A DNA stretch of 64,000 nt from WTFY01 sp011523795 (GTDB taxonomy: Bacteria > Pseudomonadota > Gammaproteobacteria > UBA4575): positions 124,001 through 188,000 of the forward strand of contig OZ242278.1 in NCBI GenBank assembly GCA_965207475.1, read 5' to 3'. This document shows, one piece after another, positions 26,058-34,662 of the stretch. How positions within the stretch are numbered: the first letter of the stretch is position 1; every line of letters starts with the position of its first letter. The position numbers were made by a program, and so were the translations under genes. The notes below the pieces were generated by a model that was not told where the DNA came from, did not search any database, and worked only from the letters and a program-made list of their open reading frames with translations.

Positions 26058-28337
26058 ATGAAGGGAATTTCTTCGAAGCTTTGGACTCGGATATCGACCC
26101 AGCTGTACATAAGCTTTGGAGGCGCAGTAGCACTGGTGTTGATAATAAGCATACTTGCACTTTCCTTTCTATATAACATAGGTGAATTTCAGCGCAGCAT
26201 TAGTGAAAAGAATGTTCCAGAGATGACATCGGCTTTTGCTATTGCTCAACAAACTACGGCACTTGTTTCTGCAGCTCCCAGGCTTGCTGCCAGTACACCT
26301 GAGCAGTTTGAAACCATGGCTGCAACGATAGGCTGGCAGGCAGATGAATTTAAAGCGCTACTGTCCATAATGCTGGAAAGTCAAGGGCATGATGAACGTG
26401 CCAGGCAGATTCAGGCTGGTGGACTTCGCATTACTGAAAACATAGAGAAAGTCAAAACACTTGTAAGGGAACGTTTTGTACTCCAGCAAAACAATCTCGA
26501 CCTGAGAGAACAGCTTCAAGATAATCAAGACAAATTGTCTTCAATTCTGGTCAATGAAATTGATGATCAGATGTTCTACACAATTACCGGTTATAGATCT
26601 CTCGATGAAGTTCAATCACCTCATTCAGATCATTTTTCTGAAAATGAGTTTATGACTTACCGATATCTTGTTGAACTCCGTGAAGCTGCAGCTATAGCTA
26701 CCCAATTGCTGGCTGCAACATTCACGGTGATGGACCCGGCTCTCTTGGAACCACTAAGGGAACGGTTTGAGGCTACATCCGGAAGTGTCAGCCGTTCACT
26801 TGGGGCACTTGAAAACAGCCTTCTCTACAGTCGTCTGTCATTGGCTTTTGAAAATTTGCTTTCGATCGGGAAGGGTGAAGGTAACGGGTTCGATCTTCGT
26901 ACCAGGGAGCTCGAAGTGAGTGATGAGCTTTCTGACTTGCTTAATGACAACCAGGTTTTAGGCATAGATGTGGTAGCAAGAGTGGAAAGCGTCGTAGATG
27001 ATTCCAGCTTGGCTACTGAAGAGATAGCGAGTAAAGCCATTGCTGTTACGGACACAGGGGAAAAACTGCTATTAATTGTCAATATTATCAGTATGAGTGG
27101 TGCAATTTTAGTAGGCTGGCTACTTGTTCAAAGACGCTTGATTCGCCGTTTAAGTCGTATATCAAATCAAATGCAACAAATGGCCGATGGTGATTTGGAA
27201 GTTGCCATCAAGGTTGACGGGCAGGATGAAATTGCCCAATTGGCAAAAGCGCTCGAAGTGTTCCGGAATAACGCATTAGAGGTTCAACGTCTAAATCTAG
27301 TAGAAATGCTTGCTGATGAATTGAAAGAAAAAAATGAGCAGTTAGCGGATACAAACGACGAATTGAAGCGTGCGCAGGACCAGATTGTTATGCGTGAAAA
27401 ACTTGCTGCGCTGGGGCAGCTGACAGCTGGAGTTGCACATGAAATAAAGAACCCCATGAATTTCATCATGAATTTTTCGGATGTCTCACAAGAGTTACTT
27501 GAAGAACTATTGGAGGAGGTGGCTAAAGCCCAAGATCAAGAAGGCGATAAGGAGGAATACGACCAAGGCTTGGTAGAAGAAATTGCAGAAGATTTGACAG
27601 GCAATTTAAAACGCATACATGAACATGGCCAGCGTGCGAATAGAATTGTGATGGACATGCTCAAGATGGGTCGTGGTGGCGGAGAGTGGCAGCCGACAGA
27701 CCTCAACGTTTTGCTGAATGAGCATGCCTGGCTTGCATTCCATAGTGCCCGTGCAACGGATACAGAATTTCAACTGGAAATTCAGGAAGACTATTCACCT
27801 GATATAGGCGAAATTACAGTGCAGCCACAAGATCTTGGCAGAGTTTTCTTGAACCTTGTGACCAATGCCTGCTATGCCACGGATGAAAAACGTAAGAAGT
27901 TGACGGCGGGTAGCGATGCTGGCGAGAAGCAAGAGAAAACTGTTCCGTCTATGTCAAGAAAGCTTTATCAAGGTGCCCGCAGCCGTGCAGTAACTGAAAC
28001 TGTGAAAACGAGCTACCAACCCACACTCAAGCTTAGTACACGACGTACAGATGAACATGTGGAAATACACGTTCGTGATAATGGAGGGGGTATACCCGAG
28101 TCTGCACTTGAACGTATTTTCAATCCCTTCTATACAACCAAGCCACCTGATCAAGGGACAGGACTTGGGTTATCGATGTCTATCGATATTGTGCGTCAGC
28201 ATGGTGGCGAAATTCGTGTAGACACTAAAGAAGGGGAATACACAGAGATGATTGTCGTGCTACCCCTCAAACCCGAGGCATATCGAATTGTTGATGAAGA
28301 AGCTGATGCGGGACATGAAGTGGAGGCAGCTTCCTGA
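26058..28337 (+). CDS. TorS-like membrane sensor histidine kinase
   Basis: A 759-residue sensor kinase. It has TM1 (about 19-40), a long all-helical periplasmic domain (about 41-336) resembling the TorS-type helical bundle sensor, TM2 (about 337-357), HAMP (358-411), a coiled coil, and a dimerisation domain with phospho-acceptor H461 in GVAHEIKNPMNF. The ATPase domain has an N-box (N603 in NLVTNACYA), G1 DNGGGIP (674-680) and G2 GTGLGLS. About 45 extra polar residues lie between the N-box and G1. No receiver domain is attached; the likely partner is the regulator at the start of the same operon. Confidence 0.9.
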   Translation: MKGISSKLWTRISTQLYISFGGAVALVLIISILALSFLYNIGEFQRSISEKNVPEMTSAFAIAQQTTALVSAAPRLAASTPEQFETMAATIGWQADEFKALLSIMLESQGHDERARQIQAGGLRITENIEKVKTLVRERFVLQQNNLDLREQLQDNQDKLSSILVNEIDDQMFYTITGYRSLDEVQSPHSDHFSENEFMTYRYLVELREAAAIATQLLAATFTVMDPALLEPLRERFEATSGSVSRSLGALENSLLYSRLSLAFENLLSIGKGEGNGFDLRTRELEVSDELSDLLNDNQVLGIDVVARVESVVDDSSLATEEIASKAIAVTDTGEKLLLIVNIISMSGAILVGWLLVQRRLIRRLSRISNQMQQMADGDLEVAIKVDGQDEIAQLAKALEVFRNNALEVQRLNLVEMLADELKEKNEQLADTNDELKRAQDQIVMREKLAALGQLTAGVAHEIKNPMNFIMNFSDVSQELLEELLEEVAKAQDQEGDKEEYDQGLVEEIAEDLTGNLKRIHEHGQRANRIVMDMLKMGRGGGEWQPTDLNVLLNEHAWLAFHSARATDTEFQLEIQEDYSPDIGEITVQPQDLGRVFLNLVTNACYATDEKRKKLTAGSDAGEKQEKTVPSMSRKLYQGARSRAVTETVKTSYQPTLKLSTRRTDEHVEIHVRDNGGGIPESALERIFNPFYTTKPPDQGTGLGLSMSIDIVRQHGGEIRVDTKEGEYTEMIVVLPLKPEAYRIVDEEADAGHEVEAAS

Positions 28338-28353
28338 TCTGAAAGGATCTCAG

Positions 28354-28707
28354 TTAACTGGATATTTCGGCTATTGCAATAGACCGGTCATCGCAGACGT
28401 CTATAACCTTGTCAATGCCAGAGGTCTTAACGACTTGCATGACTGGCTCAGGCAAGGAACATAGCTTGAACTTTTTGCCTGCTTTTCTCAGTTCTTTCGC
28501 GACCAATAAAACCGTTCTCAATCCTGCGCTATTGATGTAAGTGAGTTCTTTGAAATCCATGACAACATGTTGTACTGGGTCAAGAAATTCTTGGTTTATG
28601 GCTTCATGGAACTCTTGCGCTGTTACTCCATCAATGCGTCCAGCCACGCTTATCACTTTCAAGTCTGAAAGTGCTTCCTCACGCAAGGTAAACCGATTGC
28701 TGCTAAT
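28354..28707 (-). CDS. STAS-domain anti-sigma factor antagonist (copy 1)
   Basis: SpoIIAA/RsbV-like protein that would be phosphorylated by an RsbW-type kinase and dephosphorylated by a PP2C phosphatase. Conserved segments are VAGRIDG, VVMDFKELTYINSAGLRTVL with the phosphorylatable serine before AGL, and CSLPEPV. A TTG at 28686 gives 110 residues but has no ribosome site. The frame continues upstream to an ATT at 28707 preceded five bases earlier by GGAGAG, which would give 117 residues and align better with copy 2, so that boundary is reported. It converges on the kinase gene with 16 bases between stops. Confidence 0.85.
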   Translation of the reverse strand: MSSNRFTLREEALSDLKVISVAGRIDGVTAQEFHEAINQEFLDPVQHVVMDFKELTYINSAGLRTVLLVAKELRKAGKKFKLCSLPEPVMQVVKTSGIDKVIDVCDDRSIAIAEISS

Positions 28708-28878
28708 GCTATCTCTCCAGTGAATTTAGCTTAACTTTCCTTAAGGCTGTGTGCCCAAGAGGTTGTAAAGGATAATTCCAACGTGAATCAAACAATTTGG
28801 GAATATTGACCTGTCGTAGTGAACCGTGATGTCGCGTTAACTGCAGGCTACAGTAACTGCGTTGATTCTTATGTGATT

Positions 28879-29235
28879 CTAGCCAGTTATTTCAGCTATA
28901 GCCTCAGAACGAGATGTAAGGACGTCTATGATTTTATCAAAACCAGCAATTTCGACAATTTCTTTTATCGGATCAGGTAAGGAGCACAGCATAAATCGTG
29001 TATTTCTTCCTTTCAGTGTTTTGGCAATAAGCAAGATTGACCGCAACCCTGCACTACTGATGTATGTAAGTTTTTCAAGGTCTAGAATCACTGGGCTATC
29101 AGAACCATCGATCTTCCTGCTGAGGTTATTATAGAATTCCTGGGCATTTACACCATCAATACGCCCGATTACATTTATCACCAGTGCGGCCTCTTCAGCC
29201 TGATCAACCTGCAGTTCTACGTGACTATTTTGCAA
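28879..29235 (-). CDS. STAS-domain anti-sigma factor antagonist (copy 2)
   Basis: A 118-residue paralogue of the neighbouring STAS protein. GRIDG, LDLEKLTYISSAGLRSILLIAK (target serine S61 before AGL) and CSLPDPI are shared, as is the closing SEAIAEI compared with SIAIAEI. The TTG start at 29235 is supported by GGAGGA about six bases upstream. It is transcribed toward copy 1 across a 171-base gap, so the pair may be cotranscribed or separately controlled. The likely kinase and phosphatase partners are the genes at 24394 and 23233. Confidence 0.9.
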   Translation of the reverse strand: MQNSHVELQVDQAEEAALVINVIGRIDGVNAQEFYNNLSRKIDGSDSPVILDLEKLTYISSAGLRSILLIAKTLKGRNTRFMLCSLPDPIKEIVEIAGFDKIIDVLTSRSEAIAEITG

Positions 29236-29968
29236 TGTGATCCTCCAAGAATATCAACTTAGCAGCGGATTATAACAAAGTTTGCCAACCCTAATTCTAT
29301 TAAATTTTCGTTATTCTCCAAAGCGTTTCGTGCGAACCGTTCAGCAGGCATTCAATGCTCCATATATTGATACTGGTTGTTGTCTATTAGATGAGAAGCG
29401 CTACTTCGAGCAGATTGGGCCTGCTCATTCACCAACATTAGCTTGGGTAGGGTACAAACTGGTGTAGTAGAATGCAAGCACAAATTTCTTGTCGGGCGGG
29501 CTGGGTTCAGCTGTGATATTTTCCTAATTAACCTCGAGTTTGCCATTATCATTGTGCGGGAATTTGATCTTCGGACTAGATTCGGACAGATGCCCAAGCA
29601 TATGGGTTTGGCAGCAGATTAATCTGAATTTCTGGCAATTCGGGCAGGCAAACTGAACCTCAAGTGATTATGCATCGTAGAGAAGCTATTCTGGTTCGTG
29701 CCCATCTTGCAAGTTATGGGTTAAATGTAGCAATATCACCCGGTGGTCTTGTATGTACCTAGGCTCCAGATTATTTCGGCTTATCCGGGCTGGCTATAAC
29801 AGTACAGGCAGTTTCTAGTGTGCTCGACATGCTGTGAATATTCCGATAATTAGGGAAGGTTACTGGCAACCTGTTACAAATGAAACAGATATTTGCTCCA
29901 GTTTTCCGTCGTTCTGTATAGGTGTAAAATAATTTTGCTCAATAATTGTTCAAAAATTTAAATTATCC
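29236..29968 (+). other. Long intergenic region
   Basis: About 730 bases between the divergent STAS gene and the squalene/phytoene synthase gene. It contains only short open frames (29282-29467 plus, 29352-29597 minus, and a 30-codon frame from 29669) with no ribosome sites or recognisable protein features. Promoters for both flanking units should lie here. No repeats or tRNA-like folds were seen. Confidence 0.4.
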
Positions 29969-31036
29969 ATGTCTGTTTCACATGGATTCGAAAACAGTAG
30001 TGATCTAGCTTTTCAGGCGGAAGCCCTGCAAGGTGTTTCCAGAACTTTTGCCTTAACTATTCCGCAGCTACCTGATGCATTGCGTGATGTAGTAGGTAAT
30101 GCTTATTTGCTTTGCCGGATTGCAGACACAATCGAGGATGAACCCACCTTGTCGTTAGAGCAAAAGCAACTATTCTCGAGACAGTTTTTAAATGTTATTG
30201 CAGGAAGTGAGAAAGCAGAGGCTTTTGCACGTGATCTCAGCAAATTGCTGTCGCCATCGACTAATGAGAGTGAACATGACTTAATTGCAAACACGGCTAA
30301 GGTTATTCGAGTTACCAAAGGCTTTAGCCCTTTCCAGCAAGATACATTGGAACGTTGTGTAAGAACTATGTCATGTGGAATGGAAGAGTTTCAAAAGAGA
30401 GAAAATTCTTCAGAGGGGCTGGATGACCTGCCTCATCTCGACCGATATTGCTATTTTGTAGCCGGAGTAGTTGGTGAAATGCTCACCGAGTTATTTTGTG
30501 ACTATTCTTCAAAAATCCATGAACGACGTGAAGAATTACTTAAGCTCTCTGTCTCCTTTGGTCAAGGGTTGCAAATGACTAATATCCTTAAAGACATTTG
30601 GGACGACCTGAATCGCGGAGCTTGCTGGTTACCTAGGGATATTTTCCATGAGGCAGGCCATGAATTAAGTTCCCTACCAGAAGTTCATGGGTCATCAAGC
30701 TTTACCAATGGCTTGTTAGAACTGATTGCTATTGCCCGCAACCATCTTGAAAACGCATTGCGGTTTATTCTGATAATCCCGACTCATGAAACTGGAATAC
30801 GTTTGCACTGTTTATGGGCATTAGGAATGGCTGTACTGACCTTGCGAAAAGTTTATGCCAATCCTGCGTACAAAAGCGGCCAAGAAGTAAAAATTTCCAG
30901 GCGCAGTGTACGAGCTGTTATTTTAGTGACAAATACGCTAGTACGCTCTAACCTAGCCTTGAAACTGCTCTTTTGGGCGTTGACCTACAATCTTCCCCAA
31001 ACCGGGAAAAACAACTTGGGCAGGAGAGGTACGTAA
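29969..31036 (+). CDS. Squalene/phytoene synthase family protein
   Basis: Head-to-head prenyl transferase of 355 residues. The two aspartate-rich motifs are intact: D53-TIE-D57 within LLCRIADTIEDEP and D209-IWD-D213 within NILKDIWDDL, with the YCYFVAGVVGEMLTELF segment between them. The arrangement resembles the single-gene squalene synthases of some gammaproteobacteria more than HpnC or HpnD, so squalene (from two farnesyl diphosphates) is the likelier product. No cyclase, desaturase or hpn genes are adjacent. ispH, which supplies the C5 precursors, is the next gene, but 306 bases away. Confidence 0.85.
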   Translation: MSVSHGFENSSDLAFQAEALQGVSRTFALTIPQLPDALRDVVGNAYLLCRIADTIEDEPTLSLEQKQLFSRQFLNVIAGSEKAEAFARDLSKLLSPSTNESEHDLIANTAKVIRVTKGFSPFQQDTLERCVRTMSCGMEEFQKRENSSEGLDDLPHLDRYCYFVAGVVGEMLTELFCDYSSKIHERREELLKLSVSFGQGLQMTNILKDIWDDLNRGACWLPRDIFHEAGHELSSLPEVHGSSSFTNGLLELIAIARNHLENALRFILIIPTHETGIRLHCLWALGMAVLTLRKVYANPAYKSGQEVKISRRSVRAVILVTNTLVRSNLALKLLFWALTYNLPQTGKNNLGRRGT

Positions 31037-31342
31037 TTGCTTGCGTGATTTGGAATTGGAGTGCCGCTTAATGATTAATTGTAAACCATGAGTATTGGCA
31101 GAACAGGCAAATGCATTGTTCAAACAGCATATATGCATGATTACACAGGGCAGCAGTCTAGTTTACGGATAGGATATTGAAATCAATATAGGGTGATGCT
31201 CAGAAGGCTTGACTATCAAAAATACTTGTCGTTTGTTGAATATACTGTTGAAACCTATGTGAGAAGTACTCCTTTGAGAAGCTGTCAGCAAGTAAAGCTT
31301 AATGGTAGTATGTAAGATAGGTTATAACCAATTGGATCTTGG
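31037..31342 (+). other. Intergenic region before ispH
   Basis: About 306 bases with no plausible gene. The promoter of ispH presumably lies in the AT-rich second half (31180-31330), but spacing and hexamers are not clear enough to assign. No terminator hairpin for the upstream gene is evident. Confidence 0.35.
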
Positions 31343-32293
31343 ATGAGTAAAAAAACACTCCACATTATCTTAGCTCAGCCTCGTGGGTTTTGCGCAGGTG
31401 TTGATCGTGCCATTTCCATTACTGAAAAAGTACTGAAACTCTATAAAGACCCGGTTTACGTACGGCATGAAATTGTTCACAACAGGCGAGTAGTTGAAAA
31501 ATTGAAGGCAAAAGGAGTGCAATTTGTTGACGAGGTTGAGCAAATTCCCAGCAAATCGACAGTGGTGTTCAGTGCTCACGGAGTGTCTGAAAAAATTGGG
31601 AAAGATGCATCTGTGCGTGGTTTGCGGACTATAGATGCTACTTGTCCATTAGTATCCAAGGTTCACAAAGAAGGCAAGCGTTATGCTACTGAAGGCTATG
31701 ATGTCATATTGATTGGGCACGAAAATCATCCTGAGGTAGAAGGGACAATGGGCCAAATTCCAGGACCCGTATTTTTGGTCAGCACTGTGGAAGATGTGTA
31801 CGCCTTGGAAGTAAATAATCCAAAGAAAATTGCATACATCACCCAGACTACCCTGTCGGTTGACGATACTCGGGAAATAATCAACGCATTACAGAAGCGG
31901 TTCCCCAATATTATAGGTCCAGATACCAAGGATATTTGTTACGCGACTCAGAACCGACAAGCTGCAGTCAGGGCATTGGCAGAACAAGTCGACTTGATGT
32001 TAGTGGTAGGAGCACAGAACAGTTCCAATTCAAATCGATTATGTGAAGTCAGCAATGACAGTGGAACCCCCAGCTATCTGGTGGAAGATCCTGCGCAGAT
32101 TGATTATGAATGGCTACATGCAGTTGGCTCAGTAGGAATTACTGCCGGAGCTTCAACACCTGAGGAGTTAGTACAAGAACTTATTGAAAAGTTGCGAGAC
32201 TACGCTGATTTAGAGATTTCCACGCTAGATGGTGTTGAGGAAAATGTACGTTTTAGCCTTCCTGTTGAACTGCAGAATACTGCCAATGCCTGA
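31343..32293 (+). CDS. ispH: 4-hydroxy-3-methylbut-2-enyl diphosphate reductase
   Basis: Last enzyme of the MEP isoprenoid pathway, making IPP and DMAPP with an iron-sulfur cluster. The 316-residue product has the three cluster cysteines C17 (PRGFCAGV), C101 (DATCPLV) and C199 (DICYATQNR), with VRHEIVHN, HGVS, GHENHPEVEG and TLSVDDT in the expected order. The length equals that of E. coli IspH. It is a monocistronic gene here, not in the usual lspA-fkpB-ispH group. Confidence 0.97.
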   Translation: MSKKTLHIILAQPRGFCAGVDRAISITEKVLKLYKDPVYVRHEIVHNRRVVEKLKAKGVQFVDEVEQIPSKSTVVFSAHGVSEKIGKDASVRGLRTIDATCPLVSKVHKEGKRYATEGYDVILIGHENHPEVEGTMGQIPGPVFLVSTVEDVYALEVNNPKKIAYITQTTLSVDDTREIINALQKRFPNIIGPDTKDICYATQNRQAAVRALAEQVDLMLVVGAQNSSNSNRLCEVSNDSGTPSYLVEDPAQIDYEWLHAVGSVGITAGASTPEELVQELIEKLRDYADLEISTLDGVEENVRFSLPVELQNTANA

Positions 32294-32707
32294 GCATAAA
32301 ACTACCGGCGTGACCGGGTAACAACCTCACATTGCCTCGGTGAACATCGATAGACTTTTTGAAACTGAATCACATTTAATATTTTCTTGGAAGCTGTCTA
32401 GAAATTTGGTTTAGATGGACTCAAAAGGCTGCCACATTTAATTCGGTATGCATGGACATCTCTGCTATCCGAATTGAAGATTGATAGCAGCTCCTTGGTC
32501 ATTCACCTCTAGTTAGCAATTTTCCCGTTCAGTTCTATCACCAGTTTACACTGGCATGAGTGATATCGATCCTTCAGGGCGCTAGTATGGATTTCCATGT
32601 ATTGTAATGAATCAGATAGCCCGAGGTGTGTCAGCTATCCTTAAGAAAACTAATTTAAGGCCCTACCTGTGATGGTGGGGGTATGTGTAAAGATAGTCTA
32701 TAGGTTG
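32294..32707 (+). other. Intergenic region between convergent genes
   Basis: About 414 bases between the stops of ispH and aat. No open frame with coding character, no strong hairpin with a T-run and no repeats were noticed. It should hold transcription ends for both strands. Confidence 0.35.
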
Positions 32708-33436
32708 TCATGTGTTCCAGTTTGCTACATCTAAGTTTTTGTCTAACTTCCATTTGAAATTATTCTGTTCCATATCGCATAGCTCAGTCATGATTTTTAT
32801 ATAGTGGGACCTGGGTATTGTTTGTGCTCCGAGACTAGACAAATGTGCTGAAGGCAGTTGACAGTCTACGAGAGGGAATCCCCATTGATGAAGATGGCTT
32901 ATCATATAAGCAAGTGCAACTTTGGATGCATTTGTTTGAAAACTGAACATGGATTCACCGAAAAACATCTTCCCTATCAACACACCATAAACACCACCAA
33001 TTAGACGTTCTTGAAAGTCCCAAAGCTCTACCGAGTGGGCACAGTCATGTCGATGCAAAGATGTATATGCCTTTGTCATTTCATCTGTAATCCATGTACC
33101 TCGTGCATAACTGCGCGGAGCTGCACATGCAGCAACGGTTTTTTTGAAATCGCCATCAAAAGTGACAGTCCATTTATGTCTGCGCAAGGTTTTTCTAAGG
33201 CTTGTAGAGATTTTGAATTTTTTTGTGAAAAGCACGCATCTGGGATTAGGAGACCACCATAAGATAGGCTGACCGTTTTCGTACCATGGAAAAATCCCTT
33301 TTCGGTATGCATTCAATAGTCTGGTTACACTTAGGTCACCTCCTGCCGCCAGTAAACCTTCAGGGTTTAGCAATGCATTTTCCACGTCTGGAAATGGTGC
33401 ATTACTTTTTGATGGGTCTAGCCAGTAAACGTCCAT
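32708..33436 (-). CDS. aat: Leucyl/phenylalanyl-tRNA-protein transferase
   Basis: Adds Leu or Phe to N-terminal Lys/Arg of proteins, marking them for ClpAP via the N-degron pathway. The 242 residues include GLLAAGGDLS (27-36), GIFPWYENGQPILWWSPNPR (47-66), and GKMFFGESMF, with the VDCQ segment in the C-terminal half. Length matches the family (E. coli 234). It is the last gene of a leftward run trxB, FemAB-like, aat. Confidence 0.95.
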   Translation of the reverse strand: MDVYWLDPSKSNAPFPDVENALLNPEGLLAAGGDLSVTRLLNAYRKGIFPWYENGQPILWWSPNPRCVLFTKKFKISTSLRKTLRRHKWTVTFDGDFKKTVAACAAPRSYARGTWITDEMTKAYTSLHRHDCAHSVELWDFQERLIGGVYGVLIGKMFFGESMFSFQTNASKVALAYMISHLHQWGFPLVDCQLPSAHLSSLGAQTIPRSHYIKIMTELCDMEQNNFKWKLDKNLDVANWNT

Positions 33437-33441
33437 TTCTT

Positions 33442-34611
33442 TTATGGTTTTGTTTCTCGACTGTGGCGATAAGGCGATAAAGACATGAGTTGTTTATACT
33501 CTTGTTGCATGAGCTGTGTTTCGCGCCTGCAGTAGTCTTGGATAGCATTTCTGAAATGCAGATCTGCAATCCAGTGCGCAGACCAGGTCTTTGTTGGCAA
33601 GAATCCCCGGCTGATCTTGTACTCTCCCTGAGCGCCTGGTTCGAATGTGCCCAGTCGATGCTCAATTGCGTATTCAATTCCTTGGTAATAACATACCTCG
33701 TAATGTAGGCTGTTATACTTTTTTACACTTCCCCAGTATCTTCCATAAAGCGTACTTTCACTTTTGAAGTTTATTGCACAGGCTATGAGTTGGTTACCGC
33801 TGTAGGCGAGGATGAGCAGGATACTTGAGCCAAGTGTAGTCCCTAGCTCTAAAAAGAATTCAAGGCTCAAAGTAGGTAGGCTACGTTTGCGGTAGAAAGT
33901 ATCAACATAGAATGAGTGTACCTGTTGCCATAGTGAAGTATCCATTTCCGAGCCATGCAGACGCCGAATGTGGATGTTTTGTTCGTGGATGATTTGCCGT
34001 TCACGTCTTATCTTTTTTCTTTTTCGGGAAATCAGTCTTTCCAAAAAATGATCAAAACACTCGTAATTTTGATTACGCCAGTGGTATTGGCATCCGAGCC
34101 GCATGATAAGGTTGCTTTGCAAATAAAGTTCACGCTCATGCTCAAGAAAAAATAACCAATGCATGCCGGACATTTCCAGTCTTTTTGCTTCCTTGACAAT
34201 GGCACTGGTCATTGCTGCTGCTACGCAGTTTTTTTGCTCAGTACTGAATTTCGACACAATCAGCAGGCGAGCTCCTGTCACAGGTGTGTAAGGCACTGCA
34301 GTAACAAGCTTAGGATAGTAATTCAGTGCTGAATTTTCGTATGCTGATGCCCAAGACCAGTCAAATACGAATTCTCCATAAGAGTTAGTTTTTATGTATA
34401 TAGGACTGGCAGCTATGATCCGTTTACTTTCATCATGCACAATCAAGTGATGTGGATACCAGCCAAATTTTTCCCCTATACAATTATTACGTTCTAATGC
34501 GACGAGAAACTCGTGTCGAAGAAAAGGGTTTTTATCTGGAAGCAGGTTATTCCAATCGTTATGATTGACTGCATCAAGTGAGCTGATAAAGCTGAAATTA
34601 TACAGGCTCAA
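33442..34611 (-). CDS. FemAB-like GNAT-fold protein (PF04339 type)
   Basis: A 389-residue protein of the family annotated as peptidoglycan biosynthesis/recognition FemAB-like (formerly DUF482). Recognisable features are NPFLRHEFLVALE near the N terminus, PVTGARLL, the SRKRKKIRRERQ block, and the C-terminal EYAIEHRLGTFEPGAQGEYKISRGF, which is a strong family signature. The fold predicts an acyl- or aminoacyl-transferase, but no substrate is established. The family is often found near aat, which follows here after five bases. Confidence 0.88.
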   Translation of the reverse strand: MSLYNFSFISSLDAVNHNDWNNLLPDKNPFLRHEFLVALERNNCIGEKFGWYPHHLIVHDESKRIIAASPIYIKTNSYGEFVFDWSWASAYENSALNYYPKLVTAVPYTPVTGARLLIVSKFSTEQKNCVAAAMTSAIVKEAKRLEMSGMHWLFFLEHERELYLQSNLIMRLGCQYHWRNQNYECFDHFLERLISRKRKKIRRERQIIHEQNIHIRRLHGSEMDTSLWQQVHSFYVDTFYRKRSLPTLSLEFFLELGTTLGSSILLILAYSGNQLIACAINFKSESTLYGRYWGSVKKYNSLHYEVCYYQGIEYAIEHRLGTFEPGAQGEYKISRGFLPTKTWSAHWIADLHFRNAIQDYCRRETQLMQQEYKQLMSLSPYRHSRETKP

Positions 34612-34662
34612 TTTTCGACTGGTGATGGGTTCTAGCCAACAAAATGGTGGACAAGCTCGCAG

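Noticed and set aside
29282..29597. Short ORFs upstream of the squalene/phytoene synthase gene
   Set aside because: No ribosome sites or protein-like pattern; probably chance frames in a regulatory region.
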